Positions 7,707 through 15,974 of a stretch of 64,000 nucleotides of DNA are shown here, in pieces. The notes under the pieces are model-generated. The model saw nothing but the letters and a program-made list of their open reading frames with translations. It did not search any database and was not told the DNA's origin. How positions within the stretch are numbered: position 1 is the first letter of the stretch; every line of letters begins with the position of its first letter. The stretch is from CBDDEI01 sp965226775. Its GTDB lineage: Bacteria > Chloroflexota > Dehalococcoidia > SHYD01. A program made the translations under genes and the position numbers. The stretch covers positions 1,240,001 through 1,304,000 of the forward strand of contig CBDDEI010000002.1 in assembly GCA_965226775.1 (NCBI GenBank), written 5' to 3'.

Positions 7707-9773
7707 ATGCCCACCCTCTACGACGTCATCGTGGTTGGCGCGGGGCACGCTGGGTGCGAGGCCGCCCTGGCCGCGGCCCGCATGGGCGCGCGCACGCTCA
7801 TGCTCACCATGAACCTGGACAGCGTGGCCACCATGCCCTGCAATCCCTCGATAGGCGGGCCGGGCAAAGGCCACCTGGTGCGGGAGATAGACGCGCTGGG
7901 TGGGGAGATGGCCCGGGTCACGGACAAGACGTTCATCCAGGTTCGCCTGCTCAACACCGGCAAGGGCCCGGCGGTGCAGGCCCTGCGAGCGCAGTCGGAT
8001 AAGCGGCTCTACTCGCAGACCATGAAGCAGGTGCTGGAGCAGACGCCCGGCCTGGACGTGAAGCAGGGTCAGGTGACGGACATAAGGCCGGCGGCCCCGA
8101 CGACGTTACCGGAGCCTATCGAAGCAAACCATGAGCAGAGCCGACGGGACACTGTTGGTGCTGCGCCTCTCCTTTCGACACACTCAAGAAACGGCGCACC
8201 CCGCGCCCAAGGGGAGCGATTGTTAGAGATACAGACTGCCGCGGGCGGAAGTTACCTGGCGGCCTCGGTGGTGGTGACCACCGGCACCTTTCTCTCCGGC
8301 CGGTTGGTGGTGGGTGACAGCGTGACCCCCGGCGGGCGGGCCGGCGAGTTCCCCGCAGTCGGCCTCTCGGACTGTCTGCGGTCGTTGGGTTTCCGGTTGG
8401 GCCGCCTCAAGACGGGCACGCCGCCGCGCGTGGATGCCCGCAGCATCGATTTCTCCCAGACCGTGGTGCATCCCGGGCATGCCTCGCCGCTCTATTTCAG
8501 CTTCGGTCACATGCAGCATCGCGAGGAAGCCGATGCTCTTTCGAGCCGTTGGGGCCCGCCCAACGCGGTGTATCCCCAAGCCGAGCACATCTCGTGGCGG
8601 GAGCAGCTTCCATGCTACCTAGTGCACACGAACGACTCCTTTCACCAGCACATCCTCTCCAACCTCGACCGTGCACCTATGTTCAACGGCACTATCCAAG
8701 GACGGGGGCCGCGCTACTGCCCGTCCATCGAGGATAAGGTCTACCGCTTCCAGGAGAAGGAGGGTCACCCTCTTTTCTTGGAGCCGGAGGGCTGGGAGAC
8801 CAATGAAGTTTACGTTCAGGGCGCCAACACCAGCCTGCCGGAGGATGTCCAGCTTGCCATGCTCCACAGCATTCCGGCCCTGTCCCACTGCGAGATGACG
8901 CGCATTGGCTATGCCGTGGAGTACGACTTTGTGGAGCCTGACCAAACACTGGTGACTATGGAGTCCAAGCTGGTCGGCGGGCTCTTCTTTGCGGGGCAGA
9001 TCAATGGCACCACCGGGTATGAAGAGGCCGCGGCTCAGGGGATCATCGCAGGGATCAACGCCGCGCGACGCGCCCATGCCAAGCCTGCCGTGATCTTGCG
9101 GCGCGATCAGGCGTACATCGGCGTGATGCTGGACGACCTCGTCACTGGTGAGCTGACCGAGCCCTACCGGCTGCTCACCGCCCGCGCCGAGTACCGGCTG
9201 CTGCTGCGCCAGGACAACGCGGACCTGCGCCTCACGCCTCTGGCCTACGAGCTGGGGCTGGTGTCTCGGGAGCGCTACCAAGAAGTGGAGAACAAGCGGG
9301 ACGCGGTGGCCTGGGAGTTGGAGCGTCTGGGCAAAACCTTCCTTAGCTTGGGCAACGGCACGCAGCAGAAGCTCGCTGCGCTGGGGATGGAGGACGTGAC
9401 CCGCAGCGTGAGCGCGCGGGAGTTGCTTAACCGCCCCGCAGTGAACTATGATCACCTACAAACACTGGAGTTGGGCCGGGATGACCTGGCCCCGGATATA
9501 GCCGAGCAGGTGGAGATAGAAGGGAAGTACGGCGGCTATATTGAAAAGCAACGGGCGCAGGTGGAACGAGTGCGTAAGCTAGAGGACCGCCGCCTGCCAG
9601 ATGCCCTGGACTATGACTCGATACAGAACCTGGCTCGGGAAGGCCGTGAGAAGCTCATGAAATTTCAACCCGCCACGTTAGGCCAGGCCACGCGCCTCCT
9701 GGGTGTCACACCGGCGGACATCACCGCGCTGCTGGTGCACCTGGAGAAGGGCAAGCGGGCAGGAGCGGCGTGA
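7707..9773 (+). CDS. mnmG: tRNA uridine-34 5-carboxymethylaminomethyl modification enzyme MnmG (GidA)
   Basis: FAD-binding subunit that, with MnmE, installs the cmnm5 group on U34 of several tRNAs. It has 688 residues; the family is usually about 620-640. The N-terminal VVGAGHAGCEAALAAARMG is the FAD dinucleotide motif, followed by PCNPSIGGPGKGHLVREIDALGG split around residues 46-68 and RLNTGKGP-type sequence. The C-terminal helical region ends in ITALLVHLEKGKR. A stretch of about 40 residues near 130-170 (TTLPEPIEANHEQ ... RAQGERLL) is extra compared with the family and is rich in Arg, Pro and Ser. The next gene starts four bases after the stop. Confidence 0.95.
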   Translation: MPTLYDVIVVGAGHAGCEAALAAARMGARTLMLTMNLDSVATMPCNPSIGGPGKGHLVREIDALGGEMARVTDKTFIQVRLLNTGKGPAVQALRAQSDKRLYSQTMKQVLEQTPGLDVKQGQVTDIRPAAPTTLPEPIEANHEQSRRDTVGAAPLLSTHSRNGAPRAQGERLLEIQTAAGGSYLAASVVVTTGTFLSGRLVVGDSVTPGGRAGEFPAVGLSDCLRSLGFRLGRLKTGTPPRVDARSIDFSQTVVHPGHASPLYFSFGHMQHREEADALSSRWGPPNAVYPQAEHISWREQLPCYLVHTNDSFHQHILSNLDRAPMFNGTIQGRGPRYCPSIEDKVYRFQEKEGHPLFLEPEGWETNEVYVQGANTSLPEDVQLAMLHSIPALSHCEMTRIGYAVEYDFVEPDQTLVTMESKLVGGLFFAGQINGTTGYEEAAAQGIIAGINAARRAHAKPAVILRRDQAYIGVMLDDLVTGELTEPYRLLTARAEYRLLLRQDNADLRLTPLAYELGLVSRERYQEVENKRDAVAWELERLGKTFLSLGNGTQQKLAALGMEDVTRSVSARELLNRPAVNYDHLQTLELGRDDLAPDIAEQVEIEGKYGGYIEKQRAQVERVRKLEDRRLPDALDYDSIQNLAREGREKLMKFQPATLGQATRLLGVTPADITALLVHLEKGKRAGAA

Positions 9774-9776
9774 CCC

Positions 9777-10265
9777 ATGCCTGATCCCACCACAAAAGCG
9801 GAGATGCTGCGCTTCATGGCAGCGGGGCGGAGCGTGCTGGAAGCCGCGCTGGGCCGTCTTACCGAGGCCGAGTTGCACGCGCCCACGCTCCCCGGCGAGT
9901 GGTCCGTTAAGGACGCTATGGCACACATTGCCCACTGGGAGCTGCGGGTAGTGGAGCGCCTGCAGACCTGCGCGCGCGGCGAGACACCGGTGCGTCGTAC
10001 GGTCTCGGTGGATGAAATGAACCAGGCAGTCTACGAGGAAAACCTTGGGAAGCCACTAGCGGAGGTGCGCCAGGCTTTTGAAGATGCGCACCTGACGCTC
10101 TTACAAGAGGTGGAGCGTCTCTCCGAGGCCGATCTATTCGATGCCTCCCGTCGCGCGGCCGTGATGGGCGACGACCGGACGCCGGTGTGGGACCACATCG
10201 CAGCGGAGAGTTATCTGCATTACGAAGAGCACCGTCTGGCGTTGGAGGCTGCGTTCCCGGCCTAG
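9777..10265 (+). CDS. DinB-like four-helix protein (maleylpyruvate isomerase-like N-terminal domain)
   Basis: A 162-residue protein with the sequence PGEWSVKDAMAHIAHWE (residues 40-56), typical of the DinB/YfiT/ClbS superfamily. Its four-helix fold usually binds a metal through three histidines; a late candidate is in SYLHYEEHRLALE. Substrate and reaction are unknown. It follows mnmG by four bases, so the two are probably co-transcribed, and a strong terminator follows. A second, distant member lies at 19665. Confidence 0.75.
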   Translation: MPDPTTKAEMLRFMAAGRSVLEAALGRLTEAELHAPTLPGEWSVKDAMAHIAHWELRVVERLQTCARGETPVRRTVSVDEMNQAVYEENLGKPLAEVRQAFEDAHLTLLQEVERLSEADLFDASRRAAVMGDDRTPVWDHIAAESYLHYEEHRLALEAAFPA

Positions 10266-10289
10266 TTGTCAGGCATGGCGCAAGACCGC

Positions 10290-10310
10290 GCGGGCGCAGC
10301 CCGCTTTTTT
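10290..10310 (+). terminator. Intrinsic terminator after mnmG-dinB
   Basis: GCGGGC and GCCCGC form a perfect 6-bp stem with a GCA loop, followed directly by six T. Confidence 0.85.
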
Positions 10311-10392
10311 GTGGAATAGGCTCTTATCCAAATTGTAACCTAGATTTTCCATTAGCTTTCTGAAAAATCCCATATCTTGTAGGGGAGCGCTC

Positions 10393-10421
10393 TTGTCCGC
10401 GCGTGCCTGAGACTGTATACT
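10393..10421 (+). promoter_or_regulatory. Candidate promoter of dnaN
   Basis: TTGTCC (10393-10398) and TATACT (10416-10421) are 17 bases apart. This would give a leader of about 170 bases before dnaN. Bases 10311-10600 hold no convincing gene. Confidence 0.4.
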
Positions 10422-10600
10422 TTCCTTTACGTATTCGGGAGTTTTGCTGCTGACAGCGTGAGAGGTGTCCGCCAGTAAGGCCCCAGTACATGGACGCAGC
10501 TACACCAGCCCAAACCTGTGTGTAGGACTGCTGTTTCTTTAGCCATAGCAAGCGAGATTCTTCGCAACACATCACAGCGCCACCGTTGGGAGGGGGAATT

Positions 10601-11731
10601 ATGCGTCTTTCCTGTCTGCAAGAGAACCTCAAGAAAGGCCTGGATATCGTCAATAGGGCGGTAGCCACCCGCACTACGCTGCCTATTACGCAGAGCGTCC
10701 TGCTGGTGGCGGAGGAGTCCCGTCTCAAGCTCTCCGCGACCAACTTGGAGATTGCGCTGAGCTGCTGGGTGGGCGCAAAGGTGGAAGAAGACGGTGCGAT
10801 GGTTGTGCCGGCTCGCCTGCTCTCTGAGTTTGTCAGCGGCCTTCCCAACGATAAGCTTGACCTGACCACTACCGGGCAGCGCAACCAGATGGAGCTAAAG
10901 TGCGCCCGTATCGAGGCTCGCATCGCCGGGCAGAACCCGGAGGACTTCCCCCCCATCCCTGAAGTAGGTGAGGGTTCTACCTGGAAGATCGATCCAGAGG
11001 TGCTGCGCAAGGTCCTCAGCCGCGTGGTCTTTGCCGCCGCCACCGATGAGTCGCGGCCGGTGCTTACGGGCGTTTACACCGAGATAGAGGGGGACACCAT
11101 GACCCTTGCCGCGGCGGATGGTTTCCGCCTGGCCGTGCACACTCTGCCCGTCTCTCCGCCCGCAGCAGAGAAGGTAAGCGTTATTGTCCCATCCCGCGCG
11201 TACAACGAGCTGAACCGCCTGCTCGCAGACCAGGAGGACCCGGTAGAGGTGACTATCAGCGCCGCCGGCACCCAGCTCATGTTTCATTTGAAGAATGCAG
11301 ACATGATGTCACAGCTCATTCAAGGCACCTTCCCCAACTATCAGCAGCTCATCCCCAAGTCCTACGTGACCCGCAGCGTGGTGGACGTGGCCGAGTTCCT
11401 GCGTGCGACGCGCCTGGCGACGGTCTTTGCCCGCGATGGCAGCGGTATTGTGCGGCTGCAAATGAACAGTAACGGCGCAGAGCCAGGCAGGATAGTGGTT
11501 TCCGCCCGTTCTGAGGAGATTGGCGACAACGTGGACGAGATAGACGCAGTGGTGGAGGGTGATCCCGCTAAGGTGGCCTTCAACAGCCGCTATCTGGCGG
11601 ACGTGCTGGCCGAGCTAGGCAGCGGCCAGGTGGCGCTGGAGACCACTAGCCCCTCAAGCCCCGGCGTCTTCCATCCCATCGGCTCCGACGACTACACCCA
11701 CGTAGTCATGCCGATGTTCGTCCAGTGGTGA
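10601..11731 (+). CDS. dnaN: DNA polymerase III beta subunit (sliding clamp)
   Basis: Ring-shaped processivity clamp that tethers polymerase III to DNA. From the ATG at 10601 the protein has 376 residues, the normal size for three clamp domains. The start is fixed by the Shine-Dalgarno GGGAGGGGG and the family N-terminus MRLSCLQENLKKGL; an in-frame codon at 10586 lies inside the ribosome site. TLPITQSVLL, DFPPIPEV and AADGFRLAV are family signatures, and the C-terminus VMPMFVQW matches the usual V-M-P-M ending. dnaA is not adjacent. Confidence 0.96.
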   Translation: MRLSCLQENLKKGLDIVNRAVATRTTLPITQSVLLVAEESRLKLSATNLEIALSCWVGAKVEEDGAMVVPARLLSEFVSGLPNDKLDLTTTGQRNQMELKCARIEARIAGQNPEDFPPIPEVGEGSTWKIDPEVLRKVLSRVVFAAATDESRPVLTGVYTEIEGDTMTLAAADGFRLAVHTLPVSPPAAEKVSVIVPSRAYNELNRLLADQEDPVEVTISAAGTQLMFHLKNADMMSQLIQGTFPNYQQLIPKSYVTRSVVDVAEFLRATRLATVFARDGSGIVRLQMNSNGAEPGRIVVSARSEEIGDNVDEIDAVVEGDPAKVAFNSRYLADVLAELGSGQVALETTSPSSPGVFHPIGSDDYTHVVMPMFVQW

Positions 11732-11793
11732 TGAACGGACGAGGGCTCCCGCTACACTAGCAGCACCGAATAGCTAACTCGTCGCGCGGCGGC

Positions 11794-12486
11794 TTATTCC
11801 CCCTTCACTTTTGGCATGAAGGGAACCAGCTTGTCCATTAGAGCGGAGAGCGTGCGCGTCTGCACCCACACCTTGCCGCTGCCGTGGAACTTCAGCACCA
11901 GGCCCTCGCCGCCCGCGATTAGCGAGCCAATCCCGCCGACCTTTCCAATCGAGTACTCGACATTGTCCGTGAACGCGACGACGTGGCCTGTGTCCACCAC
12001 TAGCTCTTGGCCCATCTCCACCGGCAGCTCTTTGATGGCGCCGAAGGAGTTGAAGTAGACGGTCCCCGGTCCGCCCTCCGCGTAGACCCGCAAGAAGAAG
12101 AGCTTCTCCCCGCTGAACATCCCCCGTACCCCTTGGAACTTGACGTCGGTCTGCACTGTCGCCGTGCACCCGAGGAAGGAACTTCCCTGGATGAACAGGT
12201 TTTGGCCGGGCTGCAGGTCGAAGGACTCGATATCCCCAGGCGTTGGCGGAGCAAGGCTCACCCAGCCGCCGCTTGACCCCGCGGTGAACGTGTTCAGGAA
12301 GAACGACTCGCTGGCCATCATCCGCTTTAAGCCGCCAAGCAGCCCGCCGCCGCTGCCCATGCCCGTCTTCATATCCACGCCCTGCTGCGCCGCCATGGCT
12401 CCTGGCTCCGCCTTAATAGACTCGCCGGGGGAGAGGTCCACCGTCAGCAGCGTGTAGGCCGGGTCGAACTCGATCGTCGATTTCAT
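11794..12486 (-). CDS. TIGR00266/AIM24 family protein
   Basis: A 230-residue soluble beta-rich protein of the TIGR00266 (AIM24-like) family. Characteristic pieces are KAEPGAMAAQQGVDMKTGMG, the glycine patch GSGGGLLGGLKRM, FFLNTFTA, LAPPTPGDI and GLVLKFHGSGKVWVQTR. Function is unresolved in bacteria. It converges with dnaN, from which it is separated by 62 bases. The family identification is confident; any role is not. Confidence 0.85.
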   Translation of the reverse strand: MKSTIEFDPAYTLLTVDLSPGESIKAEPGAMAAQQGVDMKTGMGSGGGLLGGLKRMMASESFFLNTFTAGSSGGWVSLAPPTPGDIESFDLQPGQNLFIQGSSFLGCTATVQTDVKFQGVRGMFSGEKLFFLRVYAEGGPGTVYFNSFGAIKELPVEMGQELVVDTGHVVAFTDNVEYSIGKVGGIGSLIAGGEGLVLKFHGSGKVWVQTRTLSALMDKLVPFMPKVKGE

Positions 12487-12604
12487 GTAGGAGGTCTCCT
12501 CGTCAGTGGTATGTTAGGCTCGCCCCGAGCCAATCTAAGTTTACCACTGGTGAAGATGCCGTTAAAGCGCCCTTATCCCTCAGGCGTCTAGGTACAGGTT
12601 GAGA

Positions 12605-12633
12605 GTAGGGGCGGGTTTCAAACCCGCCCCTAC
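12605..12633. repeat. Perfect 14-bp palindrome GTAGGGGCGGGTTT-C-AAACCCGCCCCTAC
   Basis: A near-perfect inverted repeat with a one-base centre, just 3' of the serine hydrolase gene on the minus strand. It lacks a T-tract and resembles the dispersed REP-like palindromes known from many bacterial genomes. It may still stall transcription. Confidence 0.75.
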
Positions 12634-12644
12634 ATTCTTAAGAG

Positions 12645-13598
12645 CTAGCGCGTCCGCAACAGAAAGTCGCTGACAAGCTGGCCCATCTGCCAGGTGCGCA
12701 GGTAACCGGGGTCGCTGTGTGCGCTCATCCTATCGCCGGGCCGCTTGTCCGGATTGTCCACCCTTACGTCGATGGCGCGCAGACTGCCGTCCGGCATTGG
12801 GAAATCGTCGGAGAGATAGGCGTCCAGCATCGCGACGGGGTCACGTGGATCGTTGACGTTGTACCAACGCTCAACGGTGGCGCTCTGCGGATAGGCAACC
12901 GTCGGCACGGGAAACTCCATGCGAGGGCTTGGCCCCGCCTCAGGAGCCGCGGGGTTCTCCTTGCGCTTGGTGAGCAGGGAAAACACGCTACGGTCCAGCA
13001 CAGACGCCACGCCTGGGAGGTTGCTCAGGAAAGAGGTCAGGTGCTGCGGCGTGCGGCTCCAAACGTCCTGCGTCCAACCCAAAGGTGAACCCAGGGTAAC
13101 CCAAGTATCGATGGCGTAGGGATGGTCACTGAGAATGTCGTACATCACCATAGTGCCTAGGCTGTGGGAGATGACCATGACCTTCGCCCCGTTCTCCCCC
13201 GCCGCATCCAGCGCCTCGATCACGGGCCGGGCGATAACGCCGTTGTAGTCCCACGCAAAGTACTTCAGCACGTCTTCTAGGAAGAGAGAGGCTGTGGGTT
13301 CCCGGCTTGACCGGCCCGACACCGCCGGCGACGCCTGATCCACGACGAGATCCGGGGAGAAGCGGTCCAGCAGGGTCGAAAGCACGCTGCTCTGGGCGTC
13401 TTTCTGTGCGCCACCGGCCACGCTGGTCGGGCTGTAGAGGACGTCTGCGTAGTAACCCATGCTGCAACGTTCGGCAAAGCCCGCTTGCAGCTCTGGAGCC
13501 AGCCGTTGCTGCAAGGCGGCCAGCCACTCGTTCCGGTACACCTCTTTTGGTGGCTTTGGACCGCGTCCGTGCACAAAGACAATTGCGTAGTTTGCCAT
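12645..13598 (-). CDS. Putative alpha/beta serine hydrolase, unknown substrate
   Basis: A 317-residue protein starting YAIVFVHGRGPKPP, which looks like the first strand and oxyanion HGxG loop of an alpha/beta hydrolase. VISHSLGTMVMYDIL (about residues 142-156) supplies the nucleophile elbow with Ser in S-H-S-L-G, and later WVTLGSPLG and WYNVNDPRDPVA carry a possible acid. The sequence resembles phage- or lipase-like esterases rather than a named enzyme. No signal peptide is seen. It is monocistronic, with palindromic DNA directly downstream. Confidence 0.7.
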   Translation of the reverse strand: MANYAIVFVHGRGPKPPKEVYRNEWLAALQQRLAPELQAGFAERCSMGYYADVLYSPTSVAGGAQKDAQSSVLSTLLDRFSPDLVVDQASPAVSGRSSREPTASLFLEDVLKYFAWDYNGVIARPVIEALDAAGENGAKVMVISHSLGTMVMYDILSDHPYAIDTWVTLGSPLGWTQDVWSRTPQHLTSFLSNLPGVASVLDRSVFSLLTKRKENPAAPEAGPSPRMEFPVPTVAYPQSATVERWYNVNDPRDPVAMLDAYLSDDFPMPDGSLRAIDVRVDNPDKRPGDRMSAHSDPGYLRTWQMGQLVSDFLLRTR

Positions 13599-13766
13599 AC
13601 TTCTCCTTCACCTCCACTACTTCCACACCCCGGCGGAATTAGACAGATCCGCCGTACCAGGAATGCAATAGTGGGCTGATGCGGCTCCTTGGAGCAAGCA
13701 AGCGCGTCAGAGGAACCGGGCCGCATCTTAGGTGATAGCGAAGGCGCGTATGCTACTCTAGGAAAG

Positions 13767-14318
13767 ATGATGAACCGTGACCCTAGACGCCCTCGCCGCC
13801 AGCCACCGAGCGGGCATACGGTAACCACCGCGGCAGGGCGTGAGCTTTCTACGTTCCCTGCGATGGTGCATGGGTTTGTAGTGGATAGCTACGACCGCTT
13901 CCTCTTGTTCCGCCGCCCCGGCCAGGCCGGCTGGGAAGTGGCAAGCAGCCCCCTTGAGTTGGGCGAGACGGTTCCTAAGGCCGTGGATCGGACGATGGAG
14001 TCTGCGGTGGGGCCAGCCTTCCTCACGGTCTACCTTGGCGTTCTGGACGCCTTCACCGTTGAGTTCGACGCCAACTTACCGCCGCTCATCGCGCTTGCGT
14101 GTCTGTTACGTTATCGCGGGGGCGATCTGCGTCCTGGTAAAGAGCATACCGATGTCGAGTTCCGCTGGTGGGACCTGACCGATCTGGACAACATTGCCCT
14201 AGCGGTGCCGCGTGACCGCTGGGACTTGCTCACTCGAGCCGTGGACACCTCCCGCTACCTGCGGGACGTACAGCCTCCGGAAGAGGACGACCGCGGCGAC
14301 TCCTTCGATTTCATATAG
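13767..14318 (+). CDS. Nudix-fold protein lacking the catalytic glutamates
   Basis: From the ATG at 13767 (ATG 13770 is equally possible) the protein has 183 residues; AGGAAAG lies just upstream. The middle reads like a Nudix domain: MVHGFVVDSYDRFLLFRRP, then LELGETVPKAVDRTMESAVG where a working Nudix box would have GE...AxxREvxEExG. The arginine and final glycine remain but the metal-binding glutamates are replaced (T, S, A). It should therefore not hydrolyse in the usual way and may bind nucleotide or regulate. The C-terminal tail is acidic (PPEEDDRGD). Assignment as a degenerate Nudix protein is an inference from this alignment by eye. Confidence 0.55.
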   Translation: MMNRDPRRPRRQPPSGHTVTTAAGRELSTFPAMVHGFVVDSYDRFLLFRRPGQAGWEVASSPLELGETVPKAVDRTMESAVGPAFLTVYLGVLDAFTVEFDANLPPLIALACLLRYRGGDLRPGKEHTDVEFRWWDLTDLDNIALAVPRDRWDLLTRAVDTSRYLRDVQPPEEDDRGDSFDFI

Positions 14319-14432
14319 CAGCGGCTGTCCACTCGTCATTAGCTACCGTGCGCTGGGCCTGTCTCGGCGGAGGGCGGGACGTATGCGTGCGTCAGCATTA
14401 CGCCAGGCAGCGCCGCACCCATAGCCCTGTCG

Positions 14433-14870
14433 CTAGTTGGCTGCTACTTCTTTGCCCGTTGCTGCTACAAAGAGCCGGATGCGGTCGTAGATCTCGCCGC
14501 GCACGCGACGGAACACCGTTAGGCGCTCTTCCTCGGTGCCTTCTGCTGCCGCTGGGTCATCGAATCCCCAGTGCATTTGCTCAGTTCCGCCGGGGAAGGT
14601 GGGGCAGACATCTCGAGCGTGGTCGCATACAGTGATGACGTAGTCCCACTGGTTATCCAAGAACTGGCTCAGATGCTTGGGCTGGGAGTCTCCTAAGGCA
14701 ATGCCCAGCTCCTCCATCACAACATGGGTCATGGGGTGCACACGCTGTGCAGGGTTGCTGCCGGCGCTGTAGGGCGCAAAGGCATCGCCACCTGTGTGGC
14801 GTAGCAACGCCTCCGCCATCTGGCTGCGTGCGCTGTTGCCGGTGCATAGAAAGAGTACTCGGATTGCCAT
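14433..14870 (-). CDS. arsC: Low-molecular-weight phosphatase fold protein, arsenate reductase ArsC type
   Basis: A 145-residue protein with the P-loop LFLCTGNSARSQMAEALL at its N-terminus, where the Cys is the nucleophile, followed by AGSNPAQRVHP and the later D-P loop WGFDDPAAAEG. These are the marks of thioredoxin-linked ArsC. The second and third redox cysteines may be those in TVCDHARDVCP (about residues 80-90), as in the Bacillus type. The start at 14870 (MAIRVLF) is preferred over the longer frame. No other ars genes are adjacent, so a general phosphotyrosine phosphatase cannot be excluded. Confidence 0.82.
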   Translation of the reverse strand: MAIRVLFLCTGNSARSQMAEALLRHTGGDAFAPYSAGSNPAQRVHPMTHVVMEELGIALGDSQPKHLSQFLDNQWDYVITVCDHARDVCPTFPGGTEQMHWGFDDPAAAEGTEEERLTVFRRVRGEIYDRIRLFVAATGKEVAAN

Positions 14871-14957
14871 GCTGCTTCCTCGGGTGAAATTGCCTTGCAG
14901 GTACGCTAGCTTATCTTGTCGGAGCTTCCTAGGCACGGTATACTGCGATGGTCATTA

Positions 14958-15034
14958 CGGGGCGTAGCGCAGCCTGGTAGCGCACCTGAATGGGGTTCAG
15001 GAGGTCGCTGGTTCGAATCCAGTCGCCCCGACCA
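14958..15034 (+). tRNA. tRNA-Pro (anticodon GGG)
   Basis: The acceptor stem CGGGGCG/CGCCCCG closes the cloverleaf. The anticodon stem CCTGA/TCAGG (14985-14989 with 14997-15001) encloses the loop ATGGGGT with anticodon GGG at 14992-14994. The T-arm has GGTTCGAATCC and the CCA end is encoded. It lies divergently from arsC. Confidence 0.96.
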
Positions 15035-15107
15035 CACTTCACCCTCTCCTACTTTTCCCCTCTAAATCCAGTGTGTAGCAACGCGTGGATGGCAGGCGTC
15101 TCTTTGG

Positions 15108-15383
15108 TTAAGGCGTCTCAGACTGGGTTTTCCCTTGCAGCAGCAGCCAAATGCGGCCAAGGTTAATGCTCCATCCCCAGCCGAACACTTTTGGGGTGAA
15201 GATGCGGGGGTCGGCAGGGTTCCACCAGCGCTCTTGCAATACGGCAACCGTGGGCCGTCGCCAGTCATAGGGTACTCCAAGGAAAGAGCCCACCTTGCGC
15301 TCACGTGTGATACCAAAACAGACTACAGCGGCAATGATAGCCACCATAGTGCCGATAACGCCAAGTCCAAAGAACGATTTCAT
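15108..15383 (-). CDS. DUF5808 domain protein with one membrane helix
   Basis: A 91-residue protein from the ATG at 15383, preceded by a clear AGGAGG (15391-15396). It has an N-terminal membrane helix (LGVIGTMVAIIAAVVCFGI) and a conserved C-terminal half with GVPYDWRRPT, ERWWNPADPRIFTPKVFGWGW and INLGRI spread over residues 35-85, which is the DUF5808 pattern. Its function is unknown; the C-terminal domain would face the cytoplasm if the N-terminus is outside. Confidence 0.72.
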   Translation of the reverse strand: MKSFFGLGVIGTMVAIIAAVVCFGITRERKVGSFLGVPYDWRRPTVAVLQERWWNPADPRIFTPKVFGWGWSINLGRIWLLLQGKTQSETP

Positions 15384-15545
15384 TGCTAACCCTCCTACAA
15401 ACAAACAAAGAGCAGTACTTCTAGCATAGCACGTAGTGATCGCGGTCCATCCTGCCGAGGGTACGGCGTACACTAGTGTTGAGAGCAAGGGACGTCAGCA
15501 AGCCCGGTGCGGCTGTGCTGCGTTCGCTAAAGAGAAAGGATTTCT

Positions 15546-15933
15546 ATGAATACCCCACGACAACGCGTCTCTTCCGGCTCGCCCTACGAGCCGGTTATCG
15601 GGTTCAGCCGCGCCCTGCGGGTTGGCAACCGCGTCGTAGTCTCGGGCACTGCGCCCGTCTGGCCTGACGGCTCGTGTGACCCCGATCCGGCCGCTCAGGC
15701 CCGCCGCTGCTTAGAGATTATCGTCGCGGCTCTGGAGGAAGCGGGCGCGCGCCCAGAGCATGTTGTCCGAACCCGTATCTATTTACGCGATGCTGGAGAC
15801 TGGGAGGCCATCGGCCAGCGCGCACGGCGACGTGTTTCGAGACGTCAGACCAGCGAGCACGATGCTACTCGCCGGCGGGTTTCTCGACCCGCGCTGGAAG
15901 GTGGAGATAGAGGCGGAGGCCCAGATAGACTGA
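15546..15933 (+). pseudogene. RidA family protein, frameshifted near base 15820
   Basis: RidA-type proteins hydrolyse reactive enamine/imine intermediates. The first 90 residues fit (VVVSGTAPVWPDG, ARRCLEIIVAALEEAGA, HVVRTRIYLRD). After DAGDWEAIGQ the family continuation A-H-G-D-V-F, then VRPASTMLLAGGFLDPRW and VEIEAEAQID is present but one frame away, ending at a TGA at 15931. Removing one C from CAGCGCGCAC restores it. The unshifted frame runs on to a stop at 16091 with Arg-rich nonsense. It is either a real mutation or a sequence error. Confidence 0.8.
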
Positions 15934-15974
15934 CCGCGCCGCTCCGAGGCCCTCGCCGAACTACAGTGAAGGTA

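Noticed and set aside
8619..9455. Long minus-strand frame of 278 codons
   Set aside because: It is antisense to mnmG, whose reading frame is fully conserved; it is a by-product of GC-rich codon use.
7611..10600. Possible replication origin near mnmG and dnaN
   Set aside because: Only single imperfect DnaA-box matches were found (TTATCCACT at 7653, TTATCCAAA at 10324), with no cluster, no AT-rich unwinding region and no dnaA gene.
12605..12633. Intrinsic terminator
   Set aside because: The palindrome is perfect but no T-tract follows on either strand, so it is listed as a repeat.
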